Position numbers and translations under genes: made by a program. The notes under the pieces were generated by a model. It ran no database searches. It worked only from the letters and a program-made list of their open reading frames with translations, and had not been told where the DNA came from. From JBQCDV01 sp051960855 (lineage in GTDB: Bacteria; Actinomycetota; Actinomycetes; JAJZTN01), in the NCBI GenBank assembly GCA_051960855.1, contig JBQCDV010000032.1, positions 1 to 6,526 of the forward strand: DNA of 6,526 nucleotides, read 5' to 3'. Below are positions 1 to 6,526 of this stretch, piece after piece (the stretch's first letter is position 1; the number at the start of each line of letters is the position of its first letter).

Positions 1-407
1 GGTCCAACGTGCTGCTGCTGTCGACTCTGGGCGCCCGCGTCACCCTGGTCGCGCCCCCGACGCTGCTGCCGGTCGGCGTGGACACGTGGCCGTGCGAGAC
101 GTCCTACGACCTCGACGCGGTGCTGCCCAAGGTCGACGTCGTCATGATGCTGCGCGTCCAGCGCGAACGGATGAACGCCGCCTACTTCCCCTCCGCGCGC
201 GAGTACTCCCGCCGCTACGGGCTCGACCGCCGCCGGCTCGGACTGCTGCCGGACCACGCGATCGTCATGCACCCCGGCCCCATGAACCGCGGCCTCGAGA
301 TCTCCGCCGAAGCCGCCGACTCCGCTCGCTCCACCATCGTCGAGCAGGTCAGCAACGGCGTCAGCGTGCGCATGGCCGTCCTCTACCTGCTGCTGGCGCA
401 GGCGTGA
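1..407 (+). CDS. pyrB: Aspartate carbamoyltransferase catalytic subunit, C-terminal part (5' end outside window)
   Basis: Condenses carbamoyl phosphate with L-aspartate to N-carbamoyl-L-aspartate, the committed cytoplasmic step of pyrimidine synthesis. The reading frame is already open at the window edge: the first two bases (gg) end a codon, probably Arg, and 134 codons follow from base 3 to the TGA at 405-407, somewhat under half of a usual protein of about 310-320 residues. What remains is the aspartate-binding domain. It shows the start of the Rossmann-like fold (SNVLLLSTLGARVTLV), the LLPVGV segment, the substrate-loop motif MLRVQRERM, and HPGPMNRGLEI, the form of the HPxP motif found in PyrBs that work beside a dihydroorotase gene. 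The C-terminal helix SNGVSVRMAVLYLLLA is typical of the family. The carbamoyl-phosphate STRT motif would lie upstream and is not visible. pyrC follows at once, implying co-transcription. Confidence 0.97.
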   Translation, partial: SNVLLLSTLGARVTLVAPPTLLPVGVDTWPCETSYDLDAVLPKVDVVMMLRVQRERMNAAYFPSAREYSRRYGLDRRRLGLLPDHAIVMHPGPMNRGLEISAEAADSARSTIVEQVSNGVSVRMAVLYLLLAQA

Positions 408-418
408 GCACCGGAAGC

Positions 419-424
419 GAAAGG
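419..424 (+). promoter_or_regulatory. Ribosome binding site of pyrC
   Basis: GAAAGG lies 6 bases before the ATG at 431, in the 23-base gap after pyrB. It supports that ATG over an in-frame GTG at 404, which would overlap the pyrB stop as GTGA and add nine residues (VSTGSERQA) that are not expected from the family. Confidence 0.6.
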
Positions 425-430
425 CAAGCA

Positions 431-1744
431 ATGACAACGGTTTCCGGCTCCGAGGGCGCTCAGAGCTCCGTGCTCATCCGTGGCGCGCGGGTCCTCGGCG
501 GCGAGGCGGCGGACATCCTTATCCGCGACGGCGTCATCGCCGAGATCGGCCCGAACGTCGCAGCGACCGCTGCGCAGGTCATCGACGCTGCGGGTCTGGT
601 GGCCCTGCCGGGCTTGGTGGACCTGCACACACATCTGCGCGAGCCGGGCCGCGAGGATGCCGAGACCGTCGAGACCGGGACCGCCGCTGCTGCCCTCGGT
701 GGCTTCACCGCCGTGCACGCGATGGCCAACACCGACCCAGTCGCCGACACCGCCGGTGTTGTCGAGCAGGTGTGGCGTCTGGGCCAGTCGGCCGGGCACT
801 GCGAGGTGCGACCGGTTGGTGCGGTGACCGTGGGACTCGCCGGGGAGCAGCTGGCCGAGCTTGGCGCGATGGCCGACAGCGCCGCCGGGGTCCGGGTCTT
901 CAGCGACGACGGCAAGTGCGTGTCGGACGCGGTGCTGATGCGCCGAGCACTGGAGTACGTCAAGGCGTTCGACGGGGTCGTGGCGCAGCACGCGCAGGAG
1001 CCGCGGCTGACCGCTGGCGCGCAGATGAACGAGGGCCAGCTCTCGGGGGTGCTCGGGCTGACCGGGTGGCCGGCGGTCGCCGAAGAGGCGATCATCGCCC
1101 GCGACGTCCTGCTGGCTGCGCACGTTGGCTCGCGGCTGCACATCTGCCACGTGTCGACGGCCGGGTCGGTCGAGATCCTGCGGTGGGCCAAAAGCAAGGG
1201 CTGGGATGTGACCGCCGAGGTCACCCCGCACCACCTGCTGCTCACCGACGACCTCGCCGCCAGCTACGACCCGCGCTACAAGGTGAACCCGCCGCTGCGC
1301 ACCAAGGCCGATGTCGAGGCGCTGCGCGAGGCGCTGGCCGACGGCACGATCGACGCGGTGGCGACCGACCACGCCCCGCATCCGGTGGAGGACAAGGACT
1401 GCGAGTGGGCGGAGGCGGCCTTCGGGATGCTGGGGCTCGAGACCGCACTGTCGGTCGTGCAGGAGGCGATGGTCGAGACCGGGCTGCTGGACTGGGCCGG
1501 CGTGGCCGACCGGATGTCGACGCGTCCTGCCGCGATCGGGCGCGTGCACGGCCAGGGCCGGCCGCTGGCAGTCGGTGAGCCCGCCAACCTCGTGCTCGTC
1601 GACCCGGCCGCCCGGCGGGAGGTCCGAGGTGGCGGTGCCTCGTTGTCGTCAAACACACCGTATGCGGGGCTGACCCTGCCGGGTGCGGTGGTCGCGACGT
1701 TCCTGCACGGGCGGCCCACCGTCCTCGACGGTGCGCTGGTCTGA
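431..1744 (+). CDS. pyrC: Dihydroorotase, class I zinc amidohydrolase
   Basis: Reversibly cyclises N-carbamoyl-L-aspartate to L-dihydroorotate, the third step of UMP synthesis, in the cytoplasm. The 437-residue product has the usual length for class I bacterial dihydroorotases (about 420-440) and their TIM-barrel amidohydrolase layout. A small beta domain at residues 13-60 (VLIRGARVLGG, IRDGVIAEIG) leads into DLHTHLREPG with metal ligands His66 and His68. MANTDP follows at 98-103, SDDGK at 158-162 (Asp where other classes have a carboxylated Lys), His187 in QHAQEP, His240 in HICHVST, YKVNPPLR at 283-290 for substrate binding, and the catalytic Asp313 in ATDHAPH. FGMLGLETALS at 331-341 is a further family signature. 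The C-terminal beta strands (GEPANLVLVDP) complete the domain. All expected catalytic residues are present, so it should be active. The start is set by a good ribosome site. It lies 23 bases after pyrB and 3 bases before the membrane gene. Confidence 0.97.
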   Translation: MTTVSGSEGAQSSVLIRGARVLGGEAADILIRDGVIAEIGPNVAATAAQVIDAAGLVALPGLVDLHTHLREPGREDAETVETGTAAAALGGFTAVHAMANTDPVADTAGVVEQVWRLGQSAGHCEVRPVGAVTVGLAGEQLAELGAMADSAAGVRVFSDDGKCVSDAVLMRRALEYVKAFDGVVAQHAQEPRLTAGAQMNEGQLSGVLGLTGWPAVAEEAIIARDVLLAAHVGSRLHICHVSTAGSVEILRWAKSKGWDVTAEVTPHHLLLTDDLAASYDPRYKVNPPLRTKADVEALREALADGTIDAVATDHAPHPVEDKDCEWAEAAFGMLGLETALSVVQEAMVETGLLDWAGVADRMSTRPAAIGRVHGQGRPLAVGEPANLVLVDPAARREVRGGGASLSSNTPYAGLTLPGAVVATFLHGRPTVLDGALV

Positions 1745-1747
1745 GCG

Positions 1748-2344
1748 ATGCTGCACCTCCTGAGCCACGTCAGCGCCATCAGCCACGTCAGCCCCATCAG
1801 TCACGTCATTGCCGCCCTTCACCAGGACCGGGACACCCCCGGTCGCATCCTCGCGATGCTGGGGCTGCTGGCCGTGGTGGTGCTGGGCTGGCTGGCGATG
1901 TGGCGAGGGTGGCGCAGCCGCACGCGCCGCCAAGCGGACGTGGCCCCGTTGCCCGCCGTGCCCGAGGAGGCGCACGGCACCAGCTTCTCCGCCGTCGACG
2001 GGCTGTATGTCGGCACGACCTACGGCGGCCGCTGGCTCGAGCGGGTATCGGCACAGGGGCTCGGCATCCGGGCACAGGCGACCGTGACGCTGTCGAGCGC
2101 CGGAGTGCTGGTCGACCGCAACGGCGCTGACCCGCTCTTCGTCCCCGCGGACGCGCTGACGGCCGTCGGACGCAGCTCGGGGCTCGCAGGCAAGGTGGTG
2201 CGCGACGACGGCATCGTCGTTCTCACCTGGAAGCACGGGGGGCTGACGCTGGACAGCGGGGTCTACGTCCGCAACGACGCGGAGCGGGCCCGGCTGCTGC
2301 AGGGACTGGAAGCGCTCGTCGAGAGCGAGAGGGAGGCGGAGTGA
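1748..2344 (+). CDS. Single-pass membrane protein of the actinobacterial pyrimidine operon, probable bacterial PH-like domain
   Basis: Function unknown. The 198-residue product starts with three hexapeptide repeats (residues 6-23, SHVSAI SHVSPI SHVIAA), then a hydrophilic stretch LHQDRDTPGR, one hydrophobic helix at about 34-52 (ILAMLGLLAVVVLGWLAMW), and a basic patch RGWRSRTRRQ at 53-62. By the positive-inside rule the N-terminus faces outward and the remainder inward. After a short Pro/Ala-rich linker, residues 78-195 form a soluble, beta-rich domain (DGLYVGTTYGGRWLERV, ATVTLSSAGVLVDR, GIVVLTWKHGGLTLDSGVYV) ending in a helix (DAERARLLQGLEALVES). This resembles the small membrane proteins, annotated in databases as PH-like domain or export/membrane proteins, that sit between pyrC and carA in actinobacteria (M. 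tuberculosis Rv1382, from memory). The start ATG is 3 bases after the pyrC stop with only a weak ribosome site, so reinitiation is likely. The only other in-frame ATG before or within the helix is at 1856 (Met37), which would drop the repeats. The stop overlaps carA by 4 bases. The domain name is inferred from pattern and context. Confidence 0.85.
   Translation: MLHLLSHVSAISHVSPISHVIAALHQDRDTPGRILAMLGLLAVVVLGWLAMWRGWRSRTRRQADVAPLPAVPEEAHGTSFSAVDGLYVGTTYGGRWLERVSAQGLGIRAQATVTLSSAGVLVDRNGADPLFVPADALTAVGRSSGLAGKVVRDDGIVVLTWKHGGLTLDSGVYVRNDAERARLLQGLEALVESEREAE
1763..1816 (+). repeat. Three tandem 18-bp units encoding hexapeptide SHVSxI
   Basis: Units at 1763-1780, 1781-1798 and 1799-1816. Units 1 and 2 differ at a single base (GCC versus CCC, Ala versus Pro). 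Unit 3 is diverged, sharing AG-CACGTCA and differing from unit 2 at six positions. The 18-bp period keeps the reading frame, giving SHVSAI, SHVSPI and SHVIAA at the extreme N-terminus of the membrane protein. It looks like a local duplication by slippage. Confidence 0.85.
2330..2336 (+). promoter_or_regulatory. Ribosome binding site of carA
   Basis: AGGGAGG, a strong purine-rich match to the 16S tail, lies inside the last codons of the preceding membrane gene, 4 bases before the GTG at 2341. It fixes the carA start at the GTGA overlap, 23 codons ahead of the next in-frame candidates. Confidence 0.65.
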
Positions 2345-3462
2345 GCCTGTCGGAGCGTGCCCCGGCACTGCTGGTGCTCGAGGACGGCCGTGCCTTCCAC
2401 GGCGAGGCCTACGGCGCGGACGGCGAGACCTTCGGCGAGGCGGTCTTCGCCACCGGGATGACCGGCTACCAGGAGACCCTGACCGACCCGAGCTACCACG
2501 GGCAGGTCGTCATCCAGACCGCGCCGCACATCGGCAACACCGGCCTGAACGACGAGGACGACGAGTCCGCGCGCATCTGGGTGGCCGGTTACGTCGTGCG
2601 CGACCCCTCACCCCGAGCGTCCAACTGGCGCTCCACCCGTGAGCTCGAGGACGGCCTGCGCGAGCAGGGAATCGTCGGCATCAGCGGCATCGACACCCGC
2701 GCGCTCACCCGGCACCTGCGCGACCGCGGCGCCATGCGGGTCGGCATCTCCACCACTGAGCTCGACGCCCAGCGCCTGCAGCAGCGGGTGCTGGAGCAAC
2801 CGGGCATGGCCGGGTCGGAGCACGCGAGCGCCGTCACGACCCAGCAGCCCTACGTCGTCAAGGCCGTCGGCGAGACCAAGGCGCGGATCGCGGCGATCGA
2901 CCTCGGCATCAAGGCGATGACTCCGCACCGCATGGCCGAGCGTGGCCTCGAGGTCCACGTCCTGCCGCTGGACTCGACGATCGACGACGTCCTCGCCGTG
3001 AACGCGGACGCCGTCTTCCTCTCCAACGGTCCCGGTGACCCCGCCACCACGACCGATGCTGTCAAGCTGACGCAAAGTGTGCTGGTGCGACAGCTGCCGC
3101 TTTTCGGCATCTGCTTCGGCAACCAGATCCTGGGCCGCGCGCTCGGCTTCGGCACCTACAAGCTGCGCTTCGGCCACCGTGGGATCAACCAGCCGGTGAT
3201 GGACCTCGCCACCGGCAAGGTCGAGATCACCGCGCACAACCACGGCTTCGCGGTCGATGCCCCGATCGGCCAGCCCGTGACAACGCCGTTCGGGCAGGTC
3301 GAGGTGTCCCACGTCGACCTCAACGACAACGTCGTCGAAGGCCTGCGCTGCCTGGACGTGCCGGCGTTCTCCGTGCAGTACCACCCCGAGGCGGCGGCCG
3401 GCCCGCATGACGCCTCCTACCTCTTCGACCGCTTCGTCGAGCTCCTCGACCGGAAGGCCTGA
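2341..3462 (+). CDS. carA: Carbamoyl-phosphate synthase small (glutaminase) subunit
   Basis: Hydrolyses glutamine and passes ammonia through a tunnel to CarB, supplying carbamoyl phosphate for both pyrimidine and arginine synthesis. The 373-residue product is close to the E. coli length (382). The N-terminal domain specific to CarA spans about residues 8-150 (LVLEDGRAFHGEAYGA, FATGMTGYQETLTDPSY at 37-52, HIGNTGLN, GISGIDTRALTRHLRDRGAMR). The class I glutamine amidotransferase domain runs from about 181 (ARIAAIDLGIK) to the end. It has LSNGPGDP at 228-234, the nucleophile Cys258 in GICFGNQILG, the glutamine-binding stretch HNHGFAV at 299-305, and His348 and Glu350 in QYHPEAAAGPHD. The complete Cys-His-Glu triad implies an active enzyme. 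Asn261 replaces the His of the more familiar GICLGHQ motif. The GTG start overlaps the preceding stop by 4 bases and carB follows after 3 bases. Confidence 0.98.
   Translation: MSLSERAPALLVLEDGRAFHGEAYGADGETFGEAVFATGMTGYQETLTDPSYHGQVVIQTAPHIGNTGLNDEDDESARIWVAGYVVRDPSPRASNWRSTRELEDGLREQGIVGISGIDTRALTRHLRDRGAMRVGISTTELDAQRLQQRVLEQPGMAGSEHASAVTTQQPYVVKAVGETKARIAAIDLGIKAMTPHRMAERGLEVHVLPLDSTIDDVLAVNADAVFLSNGPGDPATTTDAVKLTQSVLVRQLPLFGICFGNQILGRALGFGTYKLRFGHRGINQPVMDLATGKVEITAHNHGFAVDAPIGQPVTTPFGQVEVSHVDLNDNVVEGLRCLDVPAFSVQYHPEAAAGPHDASYLFDRFVELLDRKA
3452..3457 (+). promoter_or_regulatory. Ribosome binding site of carB
   Basis: GGAAGG within the final codons of carA, 8 bases before the carB ATG at 3466. 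The spacing is near ideal and supports that start, 3 bases beyond the carA stop. Confidence 0.65.
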
Positions 3463-3465
3463 CGC

Positions 3466-6526
<3,061 letters not shown>

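Noticed and set aside
383..1549. Long open frame on the minus strand (388 codons) opposite pyrC
   Set aside because: It lies wholly antisense to an unmistakable pyrC, its product is rich in Arg, Gly, Pro and His without any recognisable motif, and such frames arise routinely from codon bias in high-GC genomes.
1754..1761. CACCTCCT, identical to the 16S anti-Shine-Dalgarno tail, right after the start of the membrane gene
   Set aside because: It could in principle pair with a ribosome site, but it simply encodes part of His-Leu-Leu, no strong complementary partner lies nearby (best is a 6-base GAGGTG about 125 bases upstream), and chance occurrence is likely.
1760..1812. Repeated CACGTCA elements as possible regulator binding sites
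   Set aside because: They are not clearly palindromic, lie inside coding sequence in the middle of a tightly packed operon with no room for a promoter, and are fully explained by the 18-bp tandem repeat.

Overview
This is ordinary core metabolism from a high-GC bacterium, almost certainly an actinobacterium: part of a de novo pyrimidine (UMP) biosynthesis operon. All real genes lie on the + strand and are packed almost without gaps: the 3' end of pyrB (1-407), complete pyrC (431-1744), a complete gene for a small membrane-anchored protein of unknown role (1748-2344), complete carA (2341-3462), and carB (3466 to the window edge), open for 1020 codons without a stop. Third codon positions are strongly G/C-biased in every gene, and base use is even across the window, so nothing suggests recent transfer. 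The actinobacterial assignment rests on this codon bias, on the gene order (from memory, that of Mycobacterium tuberculosis Rv1380-Rv1384, where the unknown membrane gene also sits between pyrC and carA), and on sequence details such as GICFGNQ in CarA. I cannot place the genus.

Layout: PyrB (aspartate carbamoyltransferase) is represented only by its C-terminal aspartate-binding half. After a 23-base gap carrying a ribosome binding site comes PyrC, a class I zinc dihydroorotase. Three bases later starts the membrane protein, with an N-terminal run of three hexapeptide repeats, one transmembrane helix and a cytoplasmic domain. Its stop overlaps the GTG start of carA by 4 bases (GTGA). CarA (glutaminase subunit) is followed after 3 bases by CarB (synthetase subunit), which the window cuts inside the C-terminal regulatory (MGS-like) domain, roughly 50-90 residues short of the end.

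Together CarA and CarB make carbamoyl phosphate from glutamine, bicarbonate and 2 ATP; PyrB joins it to aspartate; PyrC closes the ring to dihydroorotate. The operon promoter and any pyrR-type regulator must lie upstream, and the carB end and any later genes (such as pyrF or pyrD) downstream. No gap exceeds 23 bases, and I see no RNA gene, mobile element, CRISPR array or terminator. The only part without an established function is the small membrane protein and the short repeat at its start. I found no convincing new system.
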